Assembly (NCBI GenBank): GCA_964567855.1
Contig: CAZMOE010000007.1
Span: 34,300 to 98,299 of the forward strand
Length of the DNA: 64,000 nucleotides
Source of the DNA: Liminaster sp964567855
Lineage (GTDB): Bacteria > Bacteroidota > Bacteroidia > Bacteroidales > UBA3663
Reading direction: 5' to 3'
The notes beneath the pieces are model-generated. The model had not been told where the DNA came from and ran no database searches. It saw only the letters and a list, made by a program, of their open reading frames with translations. Below, in pieces: positions 45,292-53,011 of this stretch (position 1 is its first letter; every line of letters begins with the position of its first letter). The translations under genes and the position numbers were made by a program.

Positions 45292-45351
45292 ACATTTTTT
45301 CGTTTTTACCTCTGCAAATATAGGTATAATGTGCAGGATGTCGGGTATATC

Positions 45352-45418
45352 GAAAAATTTTTCAGTATCTGAATCATTTTTCAGTACTTGTGATTCTCTG
45401 CAGGGCCTTATATCTTTG
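45352..45418 (+). promoter_or_regulatory. Promoter and probable HxlR operator of the redox cluster
   Basis: TTG at 45388-45390 and TATCTTTG at 45411-45418 are spaced by 20 bases. Just upstream, TTTTTCAGTA occurs twice (45358-45367 and 45377-45386), 19 bases apart, and the first copy overlaps a 12-base palindrome (45352-45363) and a TTCAG/CTGAA inverted repeat (45361-45373). The placement next to the -33 box and between divergent genes fits a regulator site. On the minus strand TATATTTG at 45315-45322 may serve hxlR itself. Confidence 0.65.
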
Positions 45419-45445
45419 CAGTCAGAAACTAAAGATAATGTTATT

Positions 45446-45829
45446 ATGCGTGATTCAATTAAAGAATACGAAGCAGTCGAAGCGGCTGCCATGAAATTCG
45501 TCAGGAGTGTGGCTGAAGGCGATAGTCGCTATGCCCGCGAATTATTTACTGACGATGCCGTGTTGTTCGGCATCCTTGACGGGAAGCCGGAGCGGGGCTC
45601 TATCAATCAGTTTTATCACAATGTCGACACTGTCAGCGCCGGTGACGGCTTCAAGGCTCGTGTCGATGTGGTGGCAGTGGAAGAGACGATGGCTGTTGTC
45701 CGTGTCCTTGAAGAGGGGTGGGGTGGCCGTATCGACTTTACCGATTACCTGTTGTTGTTGAAGCTGGACGGAGAGTGGCGTTGTGTGGCAAAGGCTTATA
45801 ATCAGAATTCAAATACAATAGTAAAATGA
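45446..45829 (+). CDS. NTF2-like putative lumazine-binding protein
   Basis: A 127-residue cytoplasmic protein of the SnoaL/NTF2-like superfamily (lumazine-binding type). The helical start (EYEAVEAAAMKFVRSVAEGD) leads to LFTDDAVLFG and then the curved sheet, ending WRCVAKAYNQ. Members bind small aromatic or flavin-like ligands; enzyme activity is not established. The ATG at 45446 follows the -7 box by 27 bases; the open frame upstream is not coding. It overlaps the next gene by 4 bases (ATGA), so the two are translationally coupled. Confidence 0.78.
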   Translation: MRDSIKEYEAVEAAAMKFVRSVAEGDSRYARELFTDDAVLFGILDGKPERGSINQFYHNVDTVSAGDGFKARVDVVAVEETMAVVRVLEEGWGGRIDFTDYLLLLKLDGEWRCVAKAYNQNSNTIVK

Positions 45830-46365
45830 AGATCGTAGTTATTACCGGAAGCCCACGTGTCAAAGGCAATAGTTTAGCTATGACGGATGCCTTTATTCAG
45901 GAGGCGGAAAAGGCCGGCCACAGCGTTGTACGCTTCGATGCGGCACAGATGAACATTGGCGGCTGCCGTGCTTGCGAAACCTGTTATAAGACAGGCAAGG
46001 CCTGTTCGTTTGATGATGATTTCAACAAGATTGCTCCCGCTTTGCTCGATGTCGATGGCGTGGTCTTTTCCATGCCTGTCTATTGGTATTCCATTCCTGC
46101 GCAGATCAAGGGTGTTATTGACCGCATGTTTTCTCTTGTGGTGGGCGGCAAGCCTGTGGCAGGAAAAAAATGTGCACTCATTACTTGTTGCGAGGAAGAT
46201 GATATTACTGTTATGGACGGCGTGCGTATCCCTATGGAGCGTACTGTTCATTTGCTGCAATGGACGATGGTCGGCGAGGTACTTGTTCCCGGTGTGCTCA
46301 ATGTGGGTGACATCGACCGGACAGATGGATGCCGGCAGACTGCCGAATTGGCCCATCGCTTCTGA
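45826..46365 (+). CDS. NAD(P)H-dependent FMN reductase / flavodoxin-fold oxidoreductase
   Basis: A 179-residue flavoprotein. ITGSPRVKGNSLAM near residue 6 is the FMN phosphate loop. GGCRACETCYKTGKACSFDDD carries four Cys near residues 46-58. MPVYWYSIPAQIKGVIDR near residue 85 is the usual second FMN-site block. Such enzymes reduce quinones, nitro-compounds or azo dyes in the cytoplasm. The gene overlaps the NTF2-like gene and lies under the presumed HxlR control, as quinone reductases do in YodB regulons. Confidence 0.85.
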   Translation: MKIVVITGSPRVKGNSLAMTDAFIQEAEKAGHSVVRFDAAQMNIGGCRACETCYKTGKACSFDDDFNKIAPALLDVDGVVFSMPVYWYSIPAQIKGVIDRMFSLVVGGKPVAGKKCALITCCEEDDITVMDGVRIPMERTVHLLQWTMVGEVLVPGVLNVGDIDRTDGCRQTAELAHRF

Positions 46366-46852
46366 TGGTAGGACCGGCAATGGTTTAGCGGCTGACGTCA
46401 ATTACAGTCCGATTTGTTATCGGTGCTGACATTCAGGCTTTATATACCGGTCTATTCTAAGAATAAATTTTAAAAAAGGCTGTGTCTGCTCTGCTTGGAG
46501 TCATGACATGGCCGTTTTTACTGCCGTCGACAATCTTTTTTCTTGGTTACGTCTCTTTGCCGCGGGTTCATGCTACATGCGGTATTTTTCCTGTTTCCGG
46601 CCGGGGATGTTGTATCTGCAGTGATGGGGACCGCTGAAAGAATCTTCGGGGATAGATCCAATCTGTTTCACAAATTTAAATGAGTTTTTGGGTAAAACGA
46701 TAGTTGTATATTGTGCCGTATCTTTGTCTTCGGAAAGTAGTAAAGTGTGGGAATTCCGTAAAAATGGTTATATCATCTGTAATTCGGATAGTGTACATAT
46801 AAATTATGTGCTTTATCTTTGCCATCATAAAGAATGGTAAAAAATAAAAAAA
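46366..46852. other. Intergenic region with two -7-like boxes
   Basis: TATCTTTG occurs at 46719-46726 and at 46814-46821; the second lies 32 bases before the next start and is the better candidate. Neither has a clear -33 TTG at 20 bases. A weak stem ending in GTTTTT near 46520 may end the upstream transcript. No gene seen. Confidence 0.4.
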
Positions 46853-47287
46853 ATGAAACATCTTCTGATTGCGTTGTTTGTTGTTGTATTTCTGTGTGGC
46901 CTGGTTGCATGTTGCCGTCATGGGAAAAAGACATCGGGCATGTGTGCGAAAATGGCCATGGAGGTCGACGGAATCATTCGGCTTTCCTATATTGAGGTCT
47001 ATCCGCAGTATCTCGAGGAATACAGACGCTATGCTACTGAAGTCGGTGAAGTGTCATTACGTACGGAACCGGGTGTGCTTACCATGTATGCCGTCGCCGA
47101 GCAGGAGGATTCGTGCCGCATTACTATTCTTGAGACCTACGCCAGCCGTTCGGCCTATGAGGCGCATGTAGCTTCCGCACATTTTCAGAAATATAAGCAG
47201 GGTACTCTGCACATGGTGAAATCGCTCAGGCTGGCGGATCAGATCTTGCTTAATCCAGATAATAAATTGCAAAATTATATTCGTTGA
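46853..47287 (+). CDS. ABM-domain (quinol monooxygenase-like) lipoprotein
   Basis: A 144-residue exported protein. The signal ends with lipobox GLVAC, followed by CRHGKKT with no acidic export signal, so it is probably periplasmic-facing. The rest is an antibiotic biosynthesis monooxygenase-type ferredoxin-like fold: IEVYPQYLEEYRRYATEV, then EPGVLTMYAV and ILETYASRSAYEAHV with the conserved His. Relatives such as YgiN act on quinols without a cofactor. It starts a three-gene run of exported proteins with a 4-base gap to the next gene. Confidence 0.82.
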   Translation: MKHLLIALFVVVFLCGLVACCRHGKKTSGMCAKMAMEVDGIIRLSYIEVYPQYLEEYRRYATEVGEVSLRTEPGVLTMYAVAEQEDSCRITILETYASRSAYEAHVASAHFQKYKQGTLHMVKSLRLADQILLNPDNKLQNYIR

Positions 47288-47291
47288 CATT

Positions 47292-48128
47292 ATGAGAAAA
47301 GCATTATCATTTGTATTTACCGTAACACTAACATTACAGATTATGGCACAACAGAAAATTATTCAGACTGCCGGACGCGATGCGCTGGGGGAATTTGCCC
47401 CCGAGTTTGCCCGGCTTAACGATGATGTTCTCTTCGGAGAGGTATGGAGCCGCAATCATCTGCTTTCCATGCGTGACCGGAGCCTTGTTACCGTTACCGC
47501 TCTCATGAGTCAGGGGCTCACCGATTCTTCGTTGATCTATCATTTGCAGGAGGCGAAGAAAAACGGAATTACTCGGACCGAGATAGCGGAGATTATTACC
47601 CATGCCGCGTTCTATGCGGGATGGCCTAAGGCGTGGGCGACGTTCCGTCTTGCCAAAGAGGTATGGAATGGGGAGGATGTTCCTGCTGCAGACGCCCGCG
47701 AGCAATTCCAGCGGGAGATGATATTCCCGGTCGGAGAGCCCAATGTCGCCTATGCGCAGTATTTTATCGGCAACAGTTATCTTGCGCCTATTTCATCGGA
47801 TCAGGTTGCCGTTTCCAATGTAACGTTCGAGCCGCGTTGTCGCAATAATTGGCATATTCATAAGGCGACGAATGGCGGTGGACAGATGCTTATCGGTGTT
47901 GCCGGACGCGGCTGGTACCAGGAAGAGGGGAAGCCGGCTGTCGAGATTCTTCCGGGTACGGTCATCCATATCCCTGCCAACGTAAAGCATTGGCACGGTG
48001 CGGCCGCCGACTCATGGTTTGCCCATCTGGCTTTCAGCGTTCCGGGTGAAGATACTGACAATATATGGCTGGAGCCCGTTTCGGACGAGCAGTATGACCG
48101 ACTTGAATCCTCAAAAATATCCGAATAA
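47292..48128 (+). CDS. Exported carboxymuconolactone decarboxylase-like protein with C-terminal cupin
   Basis: A 278-residue exported fusion. A signal peptide ends near QIMAQQ. Residues about 25-135 are a carboxymuconolactone decarboxylase (AhpD superfamily) domain: RNHLLSMRDRSLVTVTAL and HAAFYAGWPKAW; the CxxC of AhpD peroxidases is absent. Residues about 160-265 are a cupin with metal-binding His in NNWHIHKAT and VKHWHG. CMD-cupin pairs occur as quinone- or sugar-linked proteins of unknown activity. It is 16 bases from the flavodoxin gene. Confidence 0.82.
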   Translation: MRKALSFVFTVTLTLQIMAQQKIIQTAGRDALGEFAPEFARLNDDVLFGEVWSRNHLLSMRDRSLVTVTALMSQGLTDSSLIYHLQEAKKNGITRTEIAEIITHAAFYAGWPKAWATFRLAKEVWNGEDVPAADAREQFQREMIFPVGEPNVAYAQYFIGNSYLAPISSDQVAVSNVTFEPRCRNNWHIHKATNGGGQMLIGVAGRGWYQEEGKPAVEILPGTVIHIPANVKHWHGAAADSWFAHLAFSVPGEDTDNIWLEPVSDEQYDRLESSKISE

Positions 48129-48143
48129 ATACCTCTGACAGCA

Positions 48144-48764
48144 ATGAAGAAAATCGTAACTTTATTTGTCCTGCTGCTGATAGTCCCGTTACAGGTGAAA
48201 ATATTCGCGCAGGCCGATTCAAACGCAAATTCAAATATGAAGACAGACAAGAAAGTATTGGTGACATTCTTCTCGCATACCGGCGAGAATTATGGTGTAG
48301 GAAACATTACGAAGGGAAATACTCATATCGTGGCCGAGATGATAGCCGACGCAACCGGCGGCCGTCTCTTTGAAATTGTTCCCGAACAGGAATATCCGAA
48401 AACATATGACGCCTGTGTGGAGGTGGCCAAAAAGGAGAAAGAGGCCGCAGTCCGGCCGGCGGTGAAGGATGATATTGCCGTTGAAGAGTATGATGTCGTT
48501 TTTGTCGGCTATCCTAACTGGTGGAGCGACATGCCGATGGCTGTCTATACCTTCCTCGAAAAGCATGATTGGGAGGGCAAGACGGTCGTTCCTTTCTGCA
48601 CACATGAGGGGAGCGGTCTCTCGTCCACAGAGCGCTATATCGCTGCAACTTGCAAGGGGGCAGAGGTAGGCAAGGGGCTTGCTCTGAAAGGCACCACAGC
48701 ACAGCGTACGCCGGAGCAGGTGCGGAAGTCTGTCGAATCGTGGTTGAAAAAGTCTGGTTATTGA
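48144..48764 (+). CDS. Flavodoxin with an N-terminal signal peptide
   Basis: A 206-residue flavodoxin-fold protein. Residues 1-23 form a clear signal peptide (KIVTLFVLLLIVPLQV, cut after FAQ), followed by a polar linker. The flavodoxin domain starts at residue 38 (VLVTFFSHTGENYGVG) with the FMN loop and continues with VGYPNWWSDMPM and PFCTHEGSGLSSTER. An internal ATG at 48237 would give a cytoplasmic form; the longer start keeps the 15-base spacing to the cupin gene. Export of a flavodoxin is unusual and implies FMN loading outside the cytoplasm, or dual use. Confidence 0.8.
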   Translation: MKKIVTLFVLLLIVPLQVKIFAQADSNANSNMKTDKKVLVTFFSHTGENYGVGNITKGNTHIVAEMIADATGGRLFEIVPEQEYPKTYDACVEVAKKEKEAAVRPAVKDDIAVEEYDVVFVGYPNWWSDMPMAVYTFLEKHDWEGKTVVPFCTHEGSGLSSTERYIAATCKGAEVGKGLALKGTTAQRTPEQVRKSVESWLKKSGY

Positions 48765-48783
48765 TCTTGCTTATAAAAGGAGT

Positions 48784-48837
48784 GCCTCCCGCGGTGAATC
48801 CGGTTAGAAAGGATTGCGGCGGGAGGCCTTTTAATTT
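48784..48837 (+). terminator. Terminator of the exported redox gene cluster
   Basis: GCCTCCCGC at 48784-48792 pairs with GCGGGAGGC at 48819-48827, followed by a T-rich run. Confidence 0.8.
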
Positions 48838-48888
48838 TTGTGAGATCGATTTCGCTACCCTTTCTTTTTGCTGTATTTTTGCTTCGGA

Positions 48889-48920
48889 TTTGTCATATTG
48901 GCTATGATCTGCTATCTTTG
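48889..48920 (+). promoter_or_regulatory. Promoter of the YjbR-like gene
   Basis: TTTG at 48889-48892 and TATCTTTG at 48913-48920 with exactly 20 bases between them, 23 bases before the ATG. Confidence 0.75.
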
Positions 48921-48943
48921 TCCCGTGTATCAACAACGGGTGT

Positions 48944-49321
48944 ATGAATATAGAAAGTTTCAGAACATATTGTATCTCTCTGCCGGGAGCTGAGGAGGCA
49001 ATGCCTTGGGTGACGGGCAGGAACGAGCATGACCGAGGCCTTCTGGTTTTTTCAGTGGCCGGAAAGTGGTTTTGTGTCGTACACATTGAAGAATTTGACT
49101 TCTGTCTGTTGAAATGTCCGCCGGAGCAGGCCGAAGAATTGCGCGAGCGTTATGACGGTATCCGGCCTGGCTGGCACATGAACAAGCGCCATTGGAACAG
49201 CGTGTATTTCAACAGCGATGTCCCGGAGGAAGAAATCCGTGCGTTGGTACGGCTGGCCTACGAGACTGTGGTGGCAAAGCTTCCTCGCAAGGTGCGGGAA
49301 TCGCTATTGCAGAACGATTGA
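48944..49321 (+). CDS. MmcQ/YjbR-family protein
   Basis: A 125-residue cytoplasmic protein of the YjbR family, which has a CyaY-like fold related to DNA-binding domains. Signatures: the start FRTYCISLPGAEEAMPW, the middle KWFCVVHI with LKCPPEQAEELRERY, and HMNKRHWNSVYF near residue 78. Length is normal. The function of the family is not known; DNA binding is presumed. It has its own promoter and stands apart from the redox clusters on either side. Confidence 0.85.
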   Translation: MNIESFRTYCISLPGAEEAMPWVTGRNEHDRGLLVFSVAGKWFCVVHIEEFDFCLLKCPPEQAEELRERYDGIRPGWHMNKRHWNSVYFNSDVPEEEIRALVRLAYETVVAKLPRKVRESLLQND

Positions 49322-49499
49322 TCTTTCAAGCTGTTTTTCCGCTCTTGTCTGACACGGCCGTTATGTCGGCGGTCGGATATTCTTGCCTGTGAGTCTGCGG
49401 ATGTATAGTAGCGGTTTTGATTGTCGGCCGGGATGTTTTTAGGAGATATTCCGAGGTACAGTGTCGATATTTTTTTCTATTTCGATTTTCTTTTTCGGT

Positions 49500-49703
49500 C
49501 TATTCCTTTCGGAATTCATTCTTGATCTTATCGATACTTCGGCCTCCGATTCCGATGTTTTCGTCGGGAAGTTCCTTGATGGATACCATAAAGAATTGTT
49601 CGGGGATGCCGGTGATCTTGGCTGCCGTTTCTGTCAGTTGCGCGATGAGGAGCTCTTTCTGGCCGGTGGTCATGGCACCGCTTTCGATGGTGATATATGG
49701 CAT
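49500..49703 (-). CDS. 4-oxalocrotonate tautomerase-like protein
   Basis: A 67-residue protein of the tautomerase superfamily. After removal of the initiator Met, the N-terminal Pro of PYITIESGAM is the catalytic base. The rest (KELLIAQLTETAAKITG and KELPDENIGIGG) follows the 4-OT pattern and length. Such enzymes form hexamers and tautomerise or hydrate small keto acids. It ends the electrophile-type gene run, 109 bases after the DJ-1-like gene. Confidence 0.9.
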   Translation of the reverse strand: MPYITIESGAMTTGQKELLIAQLTETAAKITGIPEQFFMVSIKELPDENIGIGGRSIDKIKNEFRKE

Positions 49704-49812
49704 GCTTTTACTTATTGTTTTAGGGTTGCTGTTAATGATAATCCCGCAACTGCAAATAGTGTAGTCGCGGGTGTTGATTTTCTTGTTTTTATCTATTGCT
49801 TGACGTTATTAT

Positions 49813-50421
49813 TCAAGGAAATAGAGTGCAGAAACCCTGTTTGTAGAACTGGTAATACATTTCAATACGTTCCGGGGTGTCGTTTTCGAGCAGGAGGAGT
49901 AGTTCCCGGGTAAATTCGAGGGCTGCGGAACCGTTGGCGGTTACGATACGGCGGTCGCTGACGGCCTGCTCGTGGACGTATTGCGCCTCATTGGTGTAGT
50001 TGTCTCCGCCCCATAGTTTCAGTTGGTCGATACCGTTGCCGGTATGACGGACATTATTCAGAAAGCCATGTCGGGCGAGAAAGGAGGCTGCATTACAGAT
50101 TGCGCCTATGATTTTTCCGGTCTGTATGGCCCTTTGTACGATGGGCACGACAGGGGTGGCAAGCTCTTCCCTTGTCCATCCGAAGCCGCCGATGAGTACA
50201 AGGGCCGCATAATCGTCCGGCATTGTATCGAAGGTGTAGTCGGGCAAGGTGCGGAAACTTCCGCAGGAGCATATTGGATCCATCGTTGCGGCTACGGTCT
50301 TATTTACGTATTTTGGATTGGTTTTTATCGCCTGTTTGTCACAGGCTATGGCCTCCGACAGATAGACCACTTCGTGGGCTGCGTAATCGGGCAGCAACAG
50401 ATATAGGATTTCGTTTGTCAT
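49813..50421 (-). CDS. DJ-1/PfpI-family protein
   Basis: A 202-residue cytoplasmic class I glutamine amidotransferase-like protein. The start ILYLLLPDYAAHEVVYL and the nucleophile elbow GAICNAASFLARHG, with its Cys near residue 103, are DJ-1/PfpI signatures. Related proteins act as glyoxalases, deglycases or chaperones; none can be assigned here. The ATG at 50421 gives the standard start; the upstream frame would overlap the next gene. It belongs to the run of stress-type genes at 49500-51660. Confidence 0.87.
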   Translation of the reverse strand: MTNEILYLLLPDYAAHEVVYLSEAIACDKQAIKTNPKYVNKTVAATMDPICSCGSFRTLPDYTFDTMPDDYAALVLIGGFGWTREELATPVVPIVQRAIQTGKIIGAICNAASFLARHGFLNNVRHTGNGIDQLKLWGGDNYTNEAQYVHEQAVSDRRIVTANGSAALEFTRELLLLLENDTPERIEMYYQFYKQGFCTLFP

Positions 50422-50518
50422 AGTGTGTATTGTGATTTTGTGATTGCGATCGGGAGTGTTACCGGTGCGCTGTGTAACGGCTTTGTCTTTTGTCATGGGC
50501 TGTTGTCCTGCTGAGGTT

Positions 50519-50935
50519 TTACACATAGAATTCTTCTGAACGGTAGTTGCCGTAAAACCGGCCGGAGGAAGCGGTGAACTTGAGCACGCAATAGTCCGGG
50601 TCTGTCACCCCCTTCGGGTAATATTCTTCATCTCCGTCGCGCCAGATCATGACCTTGCTTTCGGCGTCGGTCAATATCTCCATTGTGCCGCGCAGCATAG
50701 CTCCACGGAAGAAACGGTTGTCGCAGAAATAAACGCAGGCCCTATCGTTTTGAAGAAACTGGGCGACGCGCATGGACGACGTATTTGTAGTGAAGTAGAA
50801 CACCCGGATTCCTTCCCGTTTGCGCGGCTGCAGCATGGCCTTGATGTTCGGGTATCCCTCTTTGTCCACCGATCCGATGAATGCTGTTTTCAGTTTGTCG
50901 GCCATGTTGCCGATCGTCTGTTCTGGATTGCGCAT
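50519..50935 (-). CDS. Pyridoxamine 5'-phosphate oxidase-like split-barrel protein
   Basis: A 138-residue FMN-binding split-barrel protein of the general stress protein 26 type. Seen: AFIGSVDKEGYPNIKAM near residue 18, FYFTTNTSSMRVAQF near residue 46 (flavin phosphate region) and VLKFTASSGRFYGNY at the end. It probably binds a flavin or F420-like cofactor and reduces an unknown substrate. It lies 35 bases after the zinc-ribbon gene, whose second half is related to it. Confidence 0.85.
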   Translation of the reverse strand: MRNPEQTIGNMADKLKTAFIGSVDKEGYPNIKAMLQPRKREGIRVFYFTTNTSSMRVAQFLQNDRACVYFCDNRFFRGAMLRGTMEILTDAESKVMIWRDGDEEYYPKGVTDPDYCVLKFTASSGRFYGNYRSEEFYV

Positions 50936-50970
50936 ATATTGTATGAGGGTGTTAAAAGCAGGTTGTATTT

Positions 50971-51660
50971 TTATACTTCGGCCAGGTTTTTATGAGCGAA
51001 TTCGCCGTTGATCCATATCGTGGCTTCGTGACCGACGAAGTGGAGGAGGACGTAGTTCGGGTCGGTGGGGCCTCCGGGGAAATGCTGGATGAACCAGTCT
51101 TGCCACATCTCTTTGCGCAGGGCATCGTTGGTGACGATCTCTACCGTTCCGCGCAGGGCTACGCTGTCGCCGTATGCGGAATAGCATAGCCCGGCTTTGT
51201 TATTGGCCTTGAATTCGACGGTTTTCATAGAATCGGCGCCGGTCGACATCCACACCTCGTTGTATCCCGCCGTACGGATTTTTGCCATCGGCACCGGACG
51301 GGGAAAGCCGTCTGCATTGACGGAGGCCACTGTTACTTCGAAGCAGCTTTTGAGCAGCGCCTCGGCCTTTTCGGCGAGCGTCCGCTTATCCTGTTCCCGC
51401 CAGCGTTTCAGTTGCGGAAAGAAAGTGCGCATCTGTTCTTTGGCCTGTTCCGGCGTGAGATTCAGGCCGGTGTGTTCGTTCATCTGATCGGTGAACTGGG
51501 CGCAAAACTCTATCATCTGGTTCATGGTAAAGTCTTGCGTGAAAGCACCGTCTTTGTAACAGTACGAGCAATATTCTTCGTTCAAACTTCCGTCGGAGTT
51601 GGTACCCGACAATTCTTTTGTGAGCGGCATGCCGCAGCTTTGGCAGAATTTCTGTTCCAT
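50971..51660 (-). CDS. Zinc-ribbon domain fused to a pyridoxamine oxidase-like domain
   Basis: A 229-residue cytoplasmic fusion. Residues 1-40 are a zinc ribbon with CQSCGMPL and CSYCYKDG (four Cys), and up to about residue 80 form the helical domain usual after this ribbon (FTMNQMIEFCAQF). From about residue 90 a split-barrel pyridoxamine 5'-phosphate oxidase-like domain follows (VTVASVNADGFPRPVPM, VWMSTGADSMKTVEF). It is the first of four genes in a leftward unit (with PPOX, DJ-1 and tautomerase genes). The ribbon may bind a metal or a partner; the substrate of the flavin domain is unknown. Confidence 0.85.
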   Translation of the reverse strand: MEQKFCQSCGMPLTKELSGTNSDGSLNEEYCSYCYKDGAFTQDFTMNQMIEFCAQFTDQMNEHTGLNLTPEQAKEQMRTFFPQLKRWREQDKRTLAEKAEALLKSCFEVTVASVNADGFPRPVPMAKIRTAGYNEVWMSTGADSMKTVEFKANNKAGLCYSAYGDSVALRGTVEIVTNDALRKEMWQDWFIQHFPGGPTDPNYVLLHFVGHEATIWINGEFAHKNLAEV

Positions 51661-51775
51661 AATGCGTCGGTTTTATAGAGTCAGCGGGTACCTTTGTATA
51701 TGGCAGTCCGCGATAGGCTCTGATTGATATTTTCTATTTTCGATAACGGGTTGAAAGGAGGTTCCTTTCTGATTG

Positions 51776-51783
51776 CAAAGATA
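51776..51783 (-). promoter_or_regulatory. -7 promoter box of the zinc-ribbon/PPOX gene unit
   Basis: TATCTTTG on the minus strand, 116 bases before the ATG at 51660. No clear -33 box. Confidence 0.45.
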
Positions 51784-51846
51784 ATTAAAATACAATAGTT
51801 CCCTTGTTCGGACGTTGGAAAATAGTGTAATTGCGTTATCTTTTAA

Positions 51847-52173
51847 TTAATCTTGGCCTCTGGCAATAATTTCCTCCTCTTTCCATTCGCAGCGGCGCAT
51901 GTCTACGCACGTTCCTGATTTGAATGTTACGCCCTCTTGCAATAATAATTTTTTTTGTTCCGGCCATAGTGGTGCGATCCGGCCGGCAGAGTTTACTACA
52001 CGATGACAGGGCAGGTGAATTTCCGGGGGAATATTGCAGAGGATATGACCGACACATCGCGAATGGTTCGGGTAGCCGGCCAATGCGGCAATCCGGCCGT
52101 AAGACAATACCCGGCCGGCAGGAATCTGGACAATTATATTATATACGGATTCTTGAAAGTTTTTCTTATTCAT
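51847..52173 (-). CDS. MGMT-family DNA alkyltransferase domain protein
   Basis: A 108-residue protein with only the C-terminal O6-alkylguanine-DNA alkyltransferase fold. Seen: VYNIIVQIPAGRVLSYGRIA (DNA-binding helix-turn-helix start), AGYPNHSRCVGHIL with the arginine finger, and LPCHRVVN with the acceptor C56. The Cys is present, so it is a potential true methyltransferase rather than an alkyltransferase-like protein (in which Trp or Ala replaces it), though the N-terminal domain of Ogt is missing. DNA repair of alkyl damage fits the electrophile theme of the neighbouring genes. Confidence 0.88.
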   Translation of the reverse strand: MNKKNFQESVYNIIVQIPAGRVLSYGRIAALAGYPNHSRCVGHILCNIPPEIHLPCHRVVNSAGRIAPLWPEQKKLLLQEGVTFKSGTCVDMRRCEWKEEEIIARGQD

Positions 52174-52905
52174 ATGCTATGATTTTGAAAGTCGGTAGTT
52201 TTTTCTTGGGATATGCTTGTCAGCAGAGTGCGCTTTGGCCGGACATTCGGATTCTCTGATGTAGCCGGTTGTTGTCGGGGGACTGTCTCGGTAGGCTGCT
52301 TGTCAAGTGATTTGTTTCGATTTATGCTGCAAAGTTATAAGGAATTTTTATATCTCAGCCATTTTCATTTCTCCGGTACCGGTTTATTCGGAAATAAAGA
52401 GCGGATAGTGTCGGATGAGGGGTGTTGCCGTTATCGGTATAACGGCTTGCTTGCGGAACGGAAGAATCGATCTCGTTCTCGGTGGTCGTAGCCGGAGTTT
52501 TTTTAGTGTTATTGTTGCCGGTTGTGGCGCTTGCTGTATTGCGGCAAGTGCCGACAAGTGAAGCGGAGCACCTCGACCGGTCGGCTTTTCCCTCTCTCGG
52601 AAAGTCCGGGATAATATGGCGGTTCTTTGGGCGATGGCCGATGATGTGATTTCCGCTTGCCGAAATGCCTGGGCATGAAATGAGGGTCTGTGAGGTCGGC
52701 GCGATTTTCCGGATGTTATCGGAAAGGGTGTCGTAGGCCGTTGTTGGCAATCTGGAGGAGGGATTTCCCTCGTATATGGTCGTTTCTGGTTTGGGGCGGG
52801 CTATTCATCAATATATATACATTTCTTATTGCGTTGAGATTTGTTTTTTATCGGAATGGAAGTGTTGTAAAAATATTCCGGAGGCATAGAAAATAATGAG
52901 AATGC
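52174..52905. other. Intergenic region upstream of the GH28 gene
   Basis: TAACTTTG on the minus strand (52330-52337) matches the -7 consensus and may serve the alkyltransferase gene 157 bases away. A leftward frame at 52355-52750 is Thr/Asn/Arg-rich with no family signature and is not called. Nothing else seen. Confidence 0.4.
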
Positions 52906-52936
52906 TTGTCGGGTTACTTAAAAAAGGTTATCTTTG
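52906..52936 (+). promoter_or_regulatory. Promoter of the GH28 polygalacturonase gene
   Basis: TTG at 52906-52908 and TATCTTTG at 52929-52936 with exactly 20 bases between them; the predicted leader is about 70 bases. Confidence 0.75.
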
Positions 52937-53011
52937 CAAAGTCTTTTCGTTGAAAAGATATTATCGATGATGACTAATCACTTAAATTTTATATTAAAAA
53001 TTACGTAATCC

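Noticed and set aside
52355..52750. A 131-codon leftward frame between the alkyltransferase and GH28 genes
   Set aside because: Rich in Thr, Asn and Arg with no domain-like pattern; no convincing promoter or neighbour link.
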